Positions 8,122 to 16,866 are shown, counted from the first letter of the stretch. The stretch is 64,000 nucleotides of DNA from Bog-950 sp046329495 (GCA_046329495.1 JAXLUO010000016.1:21793-85792), one strand, 5' to 3'. Notes: generated by a model not told the origin, from the letters alone. Numbers and translations: made by a program.

Positions 8122-10521
8122 ATGAAGAAACTTCTACCCTTGCTGCTTGCGCTGTTGCTAACCCAACTGGCCCATGCACAGTATTTTAAAGGCCTGGAGG
8201 CCAGCCCATACGGTGGTGTTACCACGGTGGGCTATAACCCGGCCATTGCCGATAACCGCTTTATTGCCGATATTAATCTGATAGGCGCCGGCTTTAATCT
8301 CAGTAACAATTATGTAGGTGTAAGCCGCGATGTGGTATTACATCCTAAATCGGTGGATTGGGATAATTTTCAGGATGAATACTTGAAAGAACGCTTAAAC
8401 GGTAAGGATAAATACCTGTACACCGCCACTCAAATTCAGGGGCCTTTGTCCTTTATGTTTAGCTGGGGCAAAAAGAAGAACAACAATGCGCTGGCCTTTA
8501 CCTATAACTTTAACAGCGTAACCAACGTTGATAACATCGACCAAACCTTTACCCGTATTGCTTACTACGGTGTAGGTTATAAAGCCGATTCGTTACTGGG
8601 TTTCCGCGGTGCTAATCTTACCGACGAGAACATGTCCATCAAAACCAATACCTGGATAGATTACGGTATCACCTACTCGCGTGTAGTATGGGAAACCGAT
8701 AAGCACATGATAAAGGTAGGTGGAACTTTAAAATTCATTCAGGGAATTTCCGGTGGCTACGCCTTTGTAAAAGACCTGAAATACCGCTGGGAAGATTACG
8801 ACACCCTCTCCATCTTTAAAACACAAGCCGATTATAAATACTCCAAAGGCTTTCTTACTTCGGATGGCTATGCGCCCGGCGACCTGAACAACTTCTATAA
8901 CAACCTCATTTCTTTTAAATACGCAACACCTTCGGCTGCAGTTGATTTGGGCATGGTATATGAATGGCGTCCTAACAAGGAGAAATACAAATACCAAATG
9001 GATTGTGAAGACCGCTGGCGTTTCGATAAAAACCGCTACACTTTAGCAGCCGGTTTTTCATTAATCGACTTTGGTGCTATTAACTATAAGAAAGGCGAAT
9101 ATAGCGGCAACTTCGAAGCCGATATTACCAATTGGGATGTAAAAGGTGCCAAATTCCCTGATGGTGTGAAAAGTTTGGACGATACCATTCGCTCGCGTTT
9201 TGTGGTTACACCCGATCAGTCCACCACCTTCCGTATGTGGCTGCCTACCCGTTTCAATTTCTTTGTTGATTATAACATTGCCTATGGCTTTGGTATTAAC
9301 GCCAACGCCACATTAGCGGTTGATATGAGCAAGCAGCACACCATGCCGCACCATGTTTCATCGTTTACCATCACCCCTAAATTCGACCATAGCTGGTTTG
9401 GCTTATACCTGCCTGTTACCTACGATGTAATGGGTAACTTTAGCTGGGGTGCTACCATGCGCTTAGGACCACTAATTGTGGGCGGTGGCGATGTATTGGG
9501 TATGCTGATAAAGAAACATTCATTCGGCACCAACATTCACGTAGGCCTCAAAATCCCTATTCCTTATCATAAAGTGCGCGATCATGATAAGGACGGCGTA
9601 TCGAACCGTAAGGACCTTTGCAAAAAAGAACAAGGCACCTGCGTAACCCACGGATGTCCTGACAAGGACGGCGATGGCGTAAAAGATTCAGAAGATAAGT
9701 GCCCTGAAATTCCGGGTCCGGTTGAATTGGGTGGTTGCCCTGATACCGATAAGGACGGCATTATTGATATCGAAGATAGCTGCGTTTACGATGCGGGTCT
9801 GGCTGAATTCCACGGCTGCCCTGACCGTGACAGCGACCGCATTATTGATAAACTGGACGAGTGCCCTGATGCACCGGGCGTATTAGCCTTTAACGGTTGC
9901 CCGGATACAGATAATGATAGCGTGCCCGATAAGCGTGACCGTTGTCCTGAAGTGCCCGGCGATATCAACCACTTTGGTTGCCCCGATACTGATGGCGACG
10001 GCTTGTACGATTACGAAGACAAGTGTATACAGGTAAAAGGCCCGAAAGAAAACAACGGTTGCCCTTGGCCTGATACGGATGGCGATGGTGTTTATGATAA
10101 AGATGACCAATGCCCTAAGATCTTTGGTGTGGCTGAAAACCATGGTTGTCCTCAACTGGAGAAGAAGGAAATTGAAACCGTGAAATACGCGTTCGAGAAC
10201 CTGGAATTTGAAACCGGTAAGGACATTATCCGCAAATCTTCTTATGCCAGTTTAAATGCCCTGGCCGATCTGTTAGTGAAGAAAGCAGGTTACGGTTTAC
10301 GCATCGAAGGCCACACCGATAATGTGGGCAGCGACGAAAACAACCTGATCCTTTCCAACAAACGTGCTGTTGCTGTGAAAAACTACCTGAACAAAAAAGG
10401 TGTTGACATCAATAAGCTGGAAGCTTACGGTTACGGCGAAAGCCGCCCAATTGCTACCAACGATACACCGGAAGGCCGTCAGAAAAACCGCCGTGTAGAA
10501 ATGACCATCACTTTCCGCTAA
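8122..10521 (+). CDS. OmpA-family outer-membrane protein with DUF5723-like barrel and thrombospondin type 3 repeats
   Basis: This 799-aa protein has the signal peptide MKKLLPLLLALLLTQLAHAQ. Residues about 20-485 form a beta-rich region resembling DUF5723 (GGVTTVGYNPAIADNRF near the N-terminus), probably a barrel. Residues about 490-680 carry about seven thrombospondin type 3 calcium-binding repeats (DKDGDGVKDSEDKCPEIPG, DTDGDGVYDKDDQCP and similar). Residues about 690-799 are an OmpA C-terminal peptidoglycan-binding domain (YASLNALADLL, LRIEGHTDNVGSDENNLILSNKRA, RRVEMTITFR). It would link the outer membrane to peptidoglycan through a calcium-stiffened spacer. It has its own promoter and terminator, so it is monocistronic and probably abundant. 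Confidence 0.9.
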   Translation: MKKLLPLLLALLLTQLAHAQYFKGLEASPYGGVTTVGYNPAIADNRFIADINLIGAGFNLSNNYVGVSRDVVLHPKSVDWDNFQDEYLKERLNGKDKYLYTATQIQGPLSFMFSWGKKKNNNALAFTYNFNSVTNVDNIDQTFTRIAYYGVGYKADSLLGFRGANLTDENMSIKTNTWIDYGITYSRVVWETDKHMIKVGGTLKFIQGISGGYAFVKDLKYRWEDYDTLSIFKTQADYKYSKGFLTSDGYAPGDLNNFYNNLISFKYATPSAAVDLGMVYEWRPNKEKYKYQMDCEDRWRFDKNRYTLAAGFSLIDFGAINYKKGEYSGNFEADITNWDVKGAKFPDGVKSLDDTIRSRFVVTPDQSTTFRMWLPTRFNFFVDYNIAYGFGINANATLAVDMSKQHTMPHHVSSFTITPKFDHSWFGLYLPVTYDVMGNFSWGATMRLGPLIVGGGDVLGMLIKKHSFGTNIHVGLKIPIPYHKVRDHDKDGVSNRKDLCKKEQGTCVTHGCPDKDGDGVKDSEDKCPEIPGPVELGGCPDTDKDGIIDIEDSCVYDAGLAEFHGCPDRDSDRIIDKLDECPDAPGVLAFNGCPDTDNDSVPDKRDRCPEVPGDINHFGCPDTDGDGLYDYEDKCIQVKGPKENNGCPWPDTDGDGVYDKDDQCPKIFGVAENHGCPQLEKKEIETVKYAFENLEFETGKDIIRKSSYASLNALADLLVKKAGYGLRIEGHTDNVGSDENNLILSNKRAVAVKNYLNKKGVDINKLEAYGYGESRPIATNDTPEGRQKNRRVEMTITFR

Positions 10522-10541
10522 ACAGCGGAAACCTATAAAAT

Positions 10542-10575
10542 AAAAACAGCCGGCTTAGCCTGGCTGTTTTTGTTT
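10542..10575. terminator. Bidirectional Rho-independent terminator
   Basis: AAAACAGCC (10543-10551) pairs with GGCTGTTTT (10562-10570), with an inner GGC-TTA-GCC. Both strands run into T-rich sequence. It lies between the convergent OmpA-like gene and guaB. Confidence 0.85.
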
Positions 10576-10614
10576 TATAGAAGTGCAGTTCAACGCACCG
10601 TTTCAGTTCCTTAA

Positions 10615-12096
10615 CTACTTGCGCGAATAGTTTGGTGCTTCCTTAGTGATAGATACATCGTGCGGATGGCTTTCTTGTATACCAGCCGAAGTAATACGCA
10701 CAAAGCGCGCCTGCTGTAACAGCTTAATATTTTTAGCACCGCAATAACCCATACCGGCACGCAGGCCGCCAATGTATTGGTAAATAACCTCCTGCACGCT
10801 GCCTTTGTAAGGCACACGGCCTACAATACCTTCGGGCACTAATTTCTTAATATCATCTTCCACATCCTGAAAGTAACGGTCCTTGCTGCCTTCCTGCATC
10901 GCTTCCACCGAACCCATACCGCGGTAGCTCTTAAACTTACGGCCTTCGTAAATAATGGTCTCTCCCGGGCTTTCGTCGGTACCTGCAAAAATACCACCGG
11001 CCATTACCGTGTCGGCACCGGCTACAATGGCTTTTACAATATCGCCGGTAAAGCGGATACCGCCATCGGCAATAATAGGCACACCGGCTTTTTTACCGGC
11101 CTGGCTGGCTTCGTAGATGGCCGTTAACTGCGGCACGCCTACACCCGCTACAATACGCGTGGTGCAAATAGAGCCCGGACCTACACCCACCTTCACCGCA
11201 TCTACACCCGCATCAATCAACGCTTTAGCGCCTTCGGCTGTAGCTACGTTGCCACCAACAATCTCCAGATTTTTAAAGGTTTGACGGGCCTTTTTAACCG
11301 AAGCTAAAACACCTTTCGAGTGGCCGTGTGCTGTGTCAATACACACCACATCCACACCAACATGCACCAGTGCTTCAATACGCTCCAGCATATCCTTGGT
11401 TACGCCAACGGCCGCACCACATAACAAACGGCCCAACTTATCTTTCGATGAGTTCGGGTTGTTCTTAACCTTCAAAATATCCTTATAAGTAATCAGACCA
11501 ACCAGTACGCCGTTTTTATCGACTACAGGCAGCTTTTCAATCTTATAGTTCTCCAGTATTTTTTCGGCACTCTTTAAGTCAGCACCTTTAGGGGCAGTAA
11601 TCAACTTCTCCTTGGTCATTATCTCGGCCACCTTTCGGCTGCGGTTCTTTTCAAAACGCAAATCGCGGTTGGTAAGGATGCCTACTAACTTTTTGTTGGC
11701 TGCAACAATAGGAATACCCCCAATGCGAAACTCGTTCATCAGTTTCAGGGCTTCGCCTACGGTAGCATCTTCGTGCAGCGTAACAGGGTCGATGATCATG
11801 CCGCTATCGGCACGCTTAACACGGCGCACCATCTCGGCCTGCTTTTCAATGCTCATGTTTTTATGCATAATGCCTATGCCGCCTTCGCGGGCAATAGCTA
11901 TAGCCATGGCAGTTTCCGTAACGGTATCCATAGCAGCCGAAACAAGCGGCACATTAATGGTTAAGTTGCGGGTAAAACGGGTGCTGATATCAACTTCGCG
12001 GGGCAGGATTTCCGAGAAGGCCGGAACCAATAAAACATCATCAAACGTGATTCCTTCAAAACCGAATTTATCGGCGGGAGTTTTTCTGATTGCCAT
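10615..12096 (-). CDS. guaB: Inosine-5'-monophosphate dehydrogenase
   Basis: This 493-aa protein has the usual length for bacterial IMPDH. It oxidises IMP to XMP with NAD+, the committed step of GMP synthesis, in the cytosol. The TIM barrel starts with GFEGITFDDVLLVP and is interrupted by two CBS domains (residues about 95-210, KLITAPKGADLKSAEKIL, KLPVVDKNGVLVGLIT). The catalytic cysteine loop is GVGPGSICTTRIVAGVGVPQ (Cys311), and the flap follows YRGMGSVEAM. The start is the ATG at 12096. A TTG two codons upstream would lie inside the presumed -7 box, so it is rejected. The TAGGTTTG box three bases upstream of the ATG predicts a leaderless mRNA. Confidence 0.97.
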   Translation of the reverse strand: MAIRKTPADKFGFEGITFDDVLLVPAFSEILPREVDISTRFTRNLTINVPLVSAAMDTVTETAMAIAIAREGGIGIMHKNMSIEKQAEMVRRVKRADSGMIIDPVTLHEDATVGEALKLMNEFRIGGIPIVAANKKLVGILTNRDLRFEKNRSRKVAEIMTKEKLITAPKGADLKSAEKILENYKIEKLPVVDKNGVLVGLITYKDILKVKNNPNSSKDKLGRLLCGAAVGVTKDMLERIEALVHVGVDVVCIDTAHGHSKGVLASVKKARQTFKNLEIVGGNVATAEGAKALIDAGVDAVKVGVGPGSICTTRIVAGVGVPQLTAIYEASQAGKKAGVPIIADGGIRFTGDIVKAIVAGADTVMAGGIFAGTDESPGETIIYEGRKFKSYRGMGSVEAMQEGSKDRYFQDVEDDIKKLVPEGIVGRVPYKGSVQEVIYQYIGGLRAGMGYCGAKNIKLLQQARFVRITSAGIQESHPHDVSITKEAPNYSRK

Positions 12097-12099
12097 GTG

Positions 12100-12130
12100 C
12101 AAACCTACTCCAAAATCAGAAATTTCAAAA
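12100..12130 (-). promoter_or_regulatory. Predicted guaB promoter with almost no leader
   Basis: On the reverse strand, TTTTG (12130-12126), an 18-bp spacer and TAGGTTTG (12107-12100) resemble the Bacteroidota promoter. The ATG begins three bases after the box, so transcription would start at or next to the start codon. The spacer is slightly short, so confidence is moderate. Confidence 0.42.
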
Positions 12131-12212
12131 CACCATTTCCCGCCTTATATACCAAAACCATCAATTATCTTCGGGTCTGGTGAACAATCCTCCTTCCCAC
12201 CCGCTTGCTGCT

Positions 12213-13040
12213 ATGCTCAACTTCCTGCGCCAACACCCCGTGCTGAATACAGTCCTGGTGCTTGGGTATTTTGTGTTCATACTGCTGATGCATAACCCGC
12301 TGGTGCACCTCTCTATCTGGGTAGAAGCGCACCTAAGTCTGGCGCTTTATAATAAGGTAACTATCATCATCTATTTACTTACCCTGTTCACCATTGCATT
12401 TACCCTGCGCAGCCGGTTGCGTGTGTATCCTCAAAATCTTCCCCGCAAGGTGTTTTACCTCTTTGGCATTGCACTGCTTATTGCCCTGCACGCCAAATTT
12501 ATGTTCGAAAAGAACATCGAAATCATCCACTCGCTGGAGTTCACCATCCTGGCTTTCCTGCTATTTCCCTTAGCAGGCACCTTTGGCGGCGCCGTTTTTT
12601 TCTGCCTGCCTTTTTTGCTGATAGATGAATGGTATCAATACATCTATCTGTATCCCGATTGGAACGACTATATGGACCTGAACGATATTGTAATGGACCT
12701 GCACGGTGCCGCCTTAATGATGCTGGCTTTAATGATTGCAGGTATTACAGCCTTTCAAACAGCACAACCATTTTGGAAACGGCGCGAGTTTCTTGGCCTA
12801 ATCTTATTGTTGCTGTTGGTTATCGGAGCACTCTCCACCTGTTACCTTGCTCCCTATGCCGATACCGCCTGCAGCAATACCGTTTTTCTGTTCAACGAAC
12901 ACGCCGGTCCCGAGCCTTTCTTCCGTATCAGTGCCGGCAGTGGCACAAGCTTTCATGTAATGAAACCCTACGAAGGCATTGTGGTGATTACTGCAGTGGT
13001 ATTGTTTTACTTTGGCTTAGATGGCTACTTTTTCAAATAG
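12213..13040 (+). CDS. Polytopic membrane protein of unknown function (VanZ-like topology)
   Basis: From the ATG at 12213 this is 275 aa; a GTG at 12180 is an alternative start. About seven hydrophobic segments are visible: VLNTVLVLGYFVFILL, VTIIIYLLTLFTIAFTL, VFYLFGIALLIAL, LEFTILAFLLFPLAGTF, AALMMLALMIAGI, LGLILLLLLVIGAL and IVVITAVVLFYFGL. The DEWYQYIYLYPDWNDYMDLNDIVMDLHGA stretch loosely recalls the acidic/Asn loop of VanZ-like proteins, but the match is weak and I assign no function. Its 3' end overlaps the convergent winged-helix gene by 16 bp (13025-13040). A TATCTTCG octamer at 12166-12173 may be its -7 element. Confidence 0.6.
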   Translation: MLNFLRQHPVLNTVLVLGYFVFILLMHNPLVHLSIWVEAHLSLALYNKVTIIIYLLTLFTIAFTLRSRLRVYPQNLPRKVFYLFGIALLIALHAKFMFEKNIEIIHSLEFTILAFLLFPLAGTFGGAVFFCLPFLLIDEWYQYIYLYPDWNDYMDLNDIVMDLHGAALMMLALMIAGITAFQTAQPFWKRREFLGLILLLLLVIGALSTCYLAPYADTACSNTVFLFNEHAGPEPFFRISAGSGTSFHVMKPYEGIVVITAVVLFYFGLDGYFFK

Positions 13041-13309
13041 CTGTTAATGGCTTCCACGTATTGCTCAAAGGCCACTACGCCCTTTTTCGTGATCTTACAG
13101 GTAGTAAGCGGATAATTACCCCTAAACGATTTCTCTATTACAATGTAACCCGCTTCATACAGTTTCTGCAACTGCACACTCAGGTTGCCTGCCGTAGCCC
13201 CCGTTTTTTCTTTCAAAAAACTGAACTCCGCCTCCTTTACACCTACCAGCAGCGATACCACGGCCAGGCGTAATTCAGAATGCAATAAGGGGTCCAGCGG
13301 TTTAAACAT
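13025..13309 (-). CDS. Small winged-helix transcriptional regulator
   Basis: This is a 94-aa cytosolic protein. The start at 13309 is chosen because it overlaps the upstream gene's stop by 8 bp (translational coupling) and begins MFKPLDPLLHSELRLAVVSLL, the typical N-terminus of the HTH_34/MarR-like winged-helix group. The recognition helix lies in GATAGNLSVQLQKLYEAGYI, followed by a beta wing (IEKSFRGNYPLTTCKITKKG). Proteins of this type usually dimerise on short palindromes and regulate their own operon with a membrane partner. The palindromes at 13911-13954 upstream of the operon are the obvious candidate target. The inducer is unknown. Confidence 0.82.
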   Translation of the reverse strand: MFKPLDPLLHSELRLAVVSLLVGVKEAEFSFLKEKTGATAGNLSVQLQKLYEAGYIVIEKSFRGNYPLTTCKITKKGVVAFEQYVEAINSYLKK

Positions 13310-13892
13310 GTTCTTCGGCTTTGGCAGCGCGGCGCAAAATAAGTCCGGGAATGATGTATCCCATAAAAGTAGCCGCAGCATTAATCAACAGTTGGTTCAG
13401 CGGCGATACAAAATCGGCACCAATAGCCCCCAACCACAATATCATGCCCCCTGCAATCAACGATTTTGCCTTCAGCGCTGTCCCCGATACAAACGTGCCC
13501 AAACCTGCCAGTAACAACACATAAGGAATTGGTGATTGCTCAGCCCGCACGCTGAAAAATATCACCAGAAATAAAGCCACGCCTATGCCGGCCCATAAGT
13601 AGCCAAATACGATGTCTACATAGGTTTTAACCCGTTCGGCTTTGCTTTTACGCCATTCGTAAAAAAAGGCGGCAGGCATACCCACCAAAGGCATTACCAT
13701 CCAGGGCCAAAAATTATTTACCATTTCGTGCAGCGCCATGTAATATTGCCCCAAACTGGCGGCAATTACCAATACGCCCCACAGTAAAAAATGAAAGCCG
13801 TCGTCGCTAATCTTGTTCTTAGCCTGGGCTATCATGCTTTGAATAATCTGCATGCTCTGGGCATGGCTCAAGTTCGTTTCCTGATTTTCCAT
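13302..13892 (-). CDS. Membrane protein co-transcribed with the winged-helix regulator
   Basis: This 196-aa protein has a cytosolic N-terminus (MENQETNLSHAQSMQIIQSMIAQAKNKI) and about five to six membrane segments: FHFLLWGVLVIAASLGQYY, FWPWMVMPLVGMPAAFFY, IVFGYLWAGIGVALFLVIFF, IPYVLLLAGLGTFVSG, SLIAGGMILWLGAIGA and LLINAAATFMGYIIPGLIL. Its stop overlaps the regulator start by 8 bp. Small membrane protein plus winged-helix regulator pairs are common in Bacteroidota; their signal is unknown. A TATATTTG promoter lies 35 bases upstream of the start. Confidence 0.75.
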   Translation of the reverse strand: MENQETNLSHAQSMQIIQSMIAQAKNKISDDGFHFLLWGVLVIAASLGQYYMALHEMVNNFWPWMVMPLVGMPAAFFYEWRKSKAERVKTYVDIVFGYLWAGIGVALFLVIFFSVRAEQSPIPYVLLLAGLGTFVSGTALKAKSLIAGGMILWLGAIGADFVSPLNQLLINAAATFMGYIIPGLILRRAAKAEEHV

Positions 13893-13910
13893 AACTGCTG
13901 AGATTGCTTT

Positions 13911-13954
13911 GTTTATAAACTTGACGCAAATATAAACTGGTTTATTTTATAAAC
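13911..13954 (-). promoter_or_regulatory. Promoter with repeated GTTTAT/ATAAAC palindromes (probable operator)
   Basis: Three related sites lie just upstream of the membrane-protein/regulator operon. They are the perfect palindrome GTTTATAAAC (13911-13920), the inverted repeat ATAAAC-TG-GTTTAT (13932-13945) and TTATAAAC (13947-13954). The reverse-strand -7 box TATATTTG (13934-13927) overlaps the middle site. Site positions are read directly; use as an autoregulatory operator by the winged-helix protein is inference. Confidence 0.5.
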
Positions 13955-14001
13955 TGAAATATTTTAACAAAAAATCCTGTAATCAGGCTTTAAAGGCAGC
14001 C

Positions 14002-14355
14002 TTACTTGTAAAGGGTATTCACTACATCCAGGTTGTCATTCAACTCCAGATACCGGTCGCGCGCTATAAGCGTATAGTATAGAACAAAGAAAGGGATAAA
14101 CAGCTTGTAAGGCTTATTAAAGGCAAAGCTGTTAAGACTATAAATCAGTTGCTGATCCTCAGCAATGGTAAACTGCACTTCTTTGCTGCTGCACCAATCA
14201 ATCCGGGCCTGCAGTGTATGGGTACCAGGCTTTACCATAAAGTTTTGCTTCTCACCGTTCTTTACAACGCCTACTTCTACACCATCTAAAATTATACGGA
14301 TTCCACGCAGGCGGTTCGTCCACTCCCGCGAGCGTTTTACTAAAACTGTAGTCAT
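14002..14355 (-). CDS. Conserved hypothetical protein, PEGA-like beta domain with C-terminal hydrophobic segment
   Basis: This is a 117-aa product. The first half looks like a small beta-sandwich that decorates with short strands (IRIILDGVEVGVVKNGEKQNF, then VKPGTHTLQARIDW), the pattern of PEGA-type domains. A hydrophobic stretch near the C-terminus (LFIPFFVLYYTLIA) could be a membrane anchor. Function is unknown. TATTTTTG 15 bases upstream (14377-14370, reverse strand) may be its promoter. It is not obviously in an operon with its neighbours. Confidence 0.62.
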   Translation of the reverse strand: MTTVLVKRSREWTNRLRGIRIILDGVEVGVVKNGEKQNFMVKPGTHTLQARIDWCSSKEVQFTIAEDQQLIYSLNSFAFNKPYKLFIPFFVLYYTLIARDRYLELNDNLDVVNTLYK

Positions 14356-14423
14356 GCCGGGTCTTTGCTCAAAAATAAAAGCAGCGCAGTAATTATAAAG
14401 CGTATCGGTAATTTTCTTTATCC

Positions 14424-15500
14424 CTATTTAGGTGCTTTTTTCAACAGGTAAAAAGCCATACCTGCAAAAATTACATTGGGTATCCATACAGCTACCAGCG
14501 GAGGCAGCGATGCATTAGTGGCAAACGTAATGGAGAACTTCATAATAATCTCGTAAACGGCACTCAGCGCTATGCCCAGCACCAAATGCCAGCCTAAGCC
14601 CCCCCGCATACGCCGTGAGGCCACACTTACACCTATCAATGTAAGAATATAGATGCTGAATGCCGAAGCAGTACGACGGTAACGCTCCACTTCATAAAAT
14701 TCAATATCCGGTTGCCCCGATTGATACATGTATTGGATGTATTCCTTCAACTGCGGCGTGGTCATCTCTTCTTTCAGGTGCTGCGTAAACGAAAAGTCTT
14801 CCGGCTTAAACGGAAAAACCGTATCCAGCGAAGTGCCGGTATGTAGCACATCCTGTGTGCCATGCATTTCGCGCGTATAATAATTGGTAATATGCCAGCG
14901 CTTGGTTCCTTTGTTCCAGTTAATGCGCTCCGAACGAAGTTTAAACACCAGCTTGCCTTTCTCAAACTTGTCTATCGAAAACTTATAGCCGGTGCCATCC
15001 GTTGGCTTGTAATTCTCCAGATAAACAATAGTACCCGGCGCTACGGTGCGATGAAAGTTAAAGCCTATCCCCTCAAACGGTTTGCTTACATACTTATGTT
15101 CAAAAATGTTGCGCTGTACATTGGCATAGGGCACAAAATAGTTGTTACCTAAAAAAAAGGCAAAGGCAATAACACTGGCGCCAACAAAGTAAGGCCATAG
15201 CATACGGTAAAAGCTGGTACCGCTGTTAAGTATGGCTATTATCTCCGATCGGTTGGCTAACTGCGAGGTAAAAAAGATCACCGAAACTAATACAAAGAAG
15301 GGACCGATCATCGAAGTAATGAATAGTATAAAGTAGAGGAAGTAATCAAACACTACTACCTTAACGGTGGCGTGGTTCTCTACAAAGCCGTCAATTTTTT
15401 CGCTCAGGTCAATAACAATGGTAATACACAGCAAAAGCGCCATGATGAACACAAAGGTGCCCAGGAACTTTTTAAGTATGTACCAATCCAACTTTTTCAT
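14424..15500 (-). CDS. LptF/LptG family lipopolysaccharide-export permease
   Basis: This is 358 aa, the normal size of one LptF or LptG subunit. The N-terminus MKKLDWYILKKFLGTFVFIMALLL and segment FFTSQLANRSEIIAILNSGTSFYRML are hallmarks of the YjgP/YjgQ family. Three membrane segments precede and three follow a periplasmic beta-jellyroll (about residues 120-260). In the Lpt system these permeases work with the LptB ATPase to extract LPS from the inner membrane. Which of the two paralogues it is cannot be told here. It starts two bases after the tgt stop codon, so the two are co-translated; tgt-lptF/G adjacency is common in Bacteroidota. Confidence 0.92.
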   Translation of the reverse strand: MKKLDWYILKKFLGTFVFIMALLLCITIVIDLSEKIDGFVENHATVKVVVFDYFLYFILFITSMIGPFFVLVSVIFFTSQLANRSEIIAILNSGTSFYRMLWPYFVGASVIAFAFFLGNNYFVPYANVQRNIFEHKYVSKPFEGIGFNFHRTVAPGTIVYLENYKPTDGTGYKFSIDKFEKGKLVFKLRSERINWNKGTKRWHITNYYTREMHGTQDVLHTGTSLDTVFPFKPEDFSFTQHLKEEMTTPQLKEYIQYMYQSGQPDIEFYEVERYRRTASAFSIYILTLIGVSVASRRMRGGLGWHLVLGIALSAVYEIIMKFSITFATNASLPPLVAVWIPNVIFAGMAFYLLKKAPK

Positions 15501-15502
15501 GC

Positions 15503-16633
15503 CTACAGGCGCGTCATTAATTTTTGCACCATTTCCTTTTTCCAGGTGCTAAACGTTCCTTCCAGTATTTTCTTGCGTGCCTCGCGGCTTAACCACAAAT
15601 AAAGGCTCAGGTTATTTACCGAAGCTATCTGGGCTCCCAGCATTTCGCCGGTATGCACCAGGTGGCGCAAAAAGGCCTTGCTGTGGTGGCGCACCAACTC
15701 GCAATCGCTTTCCGCATCAATCGGCGAAAAGTCGTCCTTCCACTTTTCGTTCTTTATATTAATAATGCCATTGCGGGTAAACAGCATGCCGTTGCGTGCA
15801 TTGCGGGTAGGCATCACACAGTCAAACATATCTACGCCCAGCGCAATGCCCTCTAATATATTGGCGGGCGTTCCTACGCCCATCAGGTAACGGGGTTTAT
15901 CGGCCGGTAAAATACCGCATACCAGTTCCGTCATTTCATACATCTCTTCATCAGGCTCACCAACCGATAGTCCGCCGATGGCATTGCCATCCATACCCTG
16001 CTCGGCAATAAACTCCGCCGATTGTTTGCGCAACTCCCGATATACACTGCCCTGCACAATGGGGAACAAGGTTTGCTCGTAGCCATACAAGCCTTCTGTT
16101 TCCTTAAACCGCTTAATGCAACGTTGCAGCCAGCGGTGGGTTAAGTCCATACTGGTTTTGGCATACTTCATTTCGCAGGGGTACGAGGTGCATTCATCAA
16201 AGGCCATCATTATATCGGCGCCAATCTTGCGCTGTATATCCATTACTCCCTCGGGCGAAAACAGGTGCTTGCTGCCATCTATATGCGAGCGGAACTCCAC
16301 TCCTTCTTCGCGTATCTTACGGATATCGCTTAGCGAATGTACCTGATAGCCGCCGCTATCGGTAAGTATGGGGCGGTCCCAACCATTAAATTTGTGTAAG
16401 CCACCTGCTTTTTCCAGCACGGTTGTGCCGGGGCGCAGATACAGGTGGTAGGTATTGCCTAAAATAATCTGGGCATTCAGGTCGTGCTTCAACTCACTCA
16501 TATGCACGGCCTTAACGGCCCCCAGCGTGCCTACCGGCATAAATACAGGGGTTTCAATTTTACCGTGGGCCGTGGTTATTTCGCCGGCACGTGCGCGGGT
16601 TTCCTTATCGGTTGCTTGTAACTGGAACTTCAT
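15503..16633 (-). CDS. tgt: Queuine tRNA-ribosyltransferase (tRNA-guanine transglycosylase) lacking the usual zinc cysteines
   Basis: This is a 376-aa product from the ATG at 16633 (MKFQLQATDKETRARAGEI), the usual length. It exchanges guanine-34 of GUN tRNAs for preQ1 in the cytosol. The nucleophile/base motifs are present: LTDSGGYQVHSL, FDECTSYPC, GNAIGGLSVGEP, and GVDMFDCVMPTRNARNG with the catalytic Asp. The C-terminal zinc site of characterised bacterial enzymes (CxCxxC plus a later His) is reduced here to SDCELV, with one cysteine only. Divergence of this site may be normal in Bacteroidota. The lptF/G-type gene follows after two bases. Confidence 0.95.
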   Translation of the reverse strand: MKFQLQATDKETRARAGEITTAHGKIETPVFMPVGTLGAVKAVHMSELKHDLNAQIILGNTYHLYLRPGTTVLEKAGGLHKFNGWDRPILTDSGGYQVHSLSDIRKIREEGVEFRSHIDGSKHLFSPEGVMDIQRKIGADIMMAFDECTSYPCEMKYAKTSMDLTHRWLQRCIKRFKETEGLYGYEQTLFPIVQGSVYRELRKQSAEFIAEQGMDGNAIGGLSVGEPDEEMYEMTELVCGILPADKPRYLMGVGTPANILEGIALGVDMFDCVMPTRNARNGMLFTRNGIINIKNEKWKDDFSPIDAESDCELVRHHSKAFLRHLVHTGEMLGAQIASVNNLSLYLWLSREARKKILEGTFSTWKKEMVQKLMTRL

Positions 16634-16640
16634 TGGCGGG

Positions 16641-16648
16641 CGAAGATA
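16641..16648 (-). promoter_or_regulatory. Predicted -7 box of tgt, seven bases from the ATG
   Basis: The reverse strand reads TATCTTCG here, the same octamer found before gyrB and before the gene at 12213. It ends seven bases before the tgt ATG, so the leader would be only a few bases. A TTTT at about 16674-16671 is a weak -33 candidate. Confidence 0.35.
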
Positions 16649-16858
16649 ATTAAAGTACCCGCTTAGGGCTAAAAGGCCATTTTTACTGACAGGTACCCGA
16701 TCTTTCACTTCCTTTCCTTATGGCTTTGCATAAAACCATACTCATTCTGCACCTATCCATCCCGCCTTTTATTTTCTTTTCTTCCTTCTTCGCGGCTTTG
16801 TGTAAAACCTTGTTGCTCTTCAAGGTGCTTCGTCATTTTAACTTCATGGCCGAAAAAT

Positions 16859-16866
16859 TATTTTCG
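16859..16866 (+). promoter_or_regulatory. Predicted -7 box of pgk
   Basis: TATTTTCG lies 23 bases before the pgk ATG and fits the TATnTTCG pattern shared with gyrB and tgt. An ATTTTA about 21 bases upstream is a weak -33 match. Confidence 0.35.

Noticed and set aside
11612..12295. 227-codon forward frame
   Set aside because: It is antisense to guaB, whose motifs are unambiguous.
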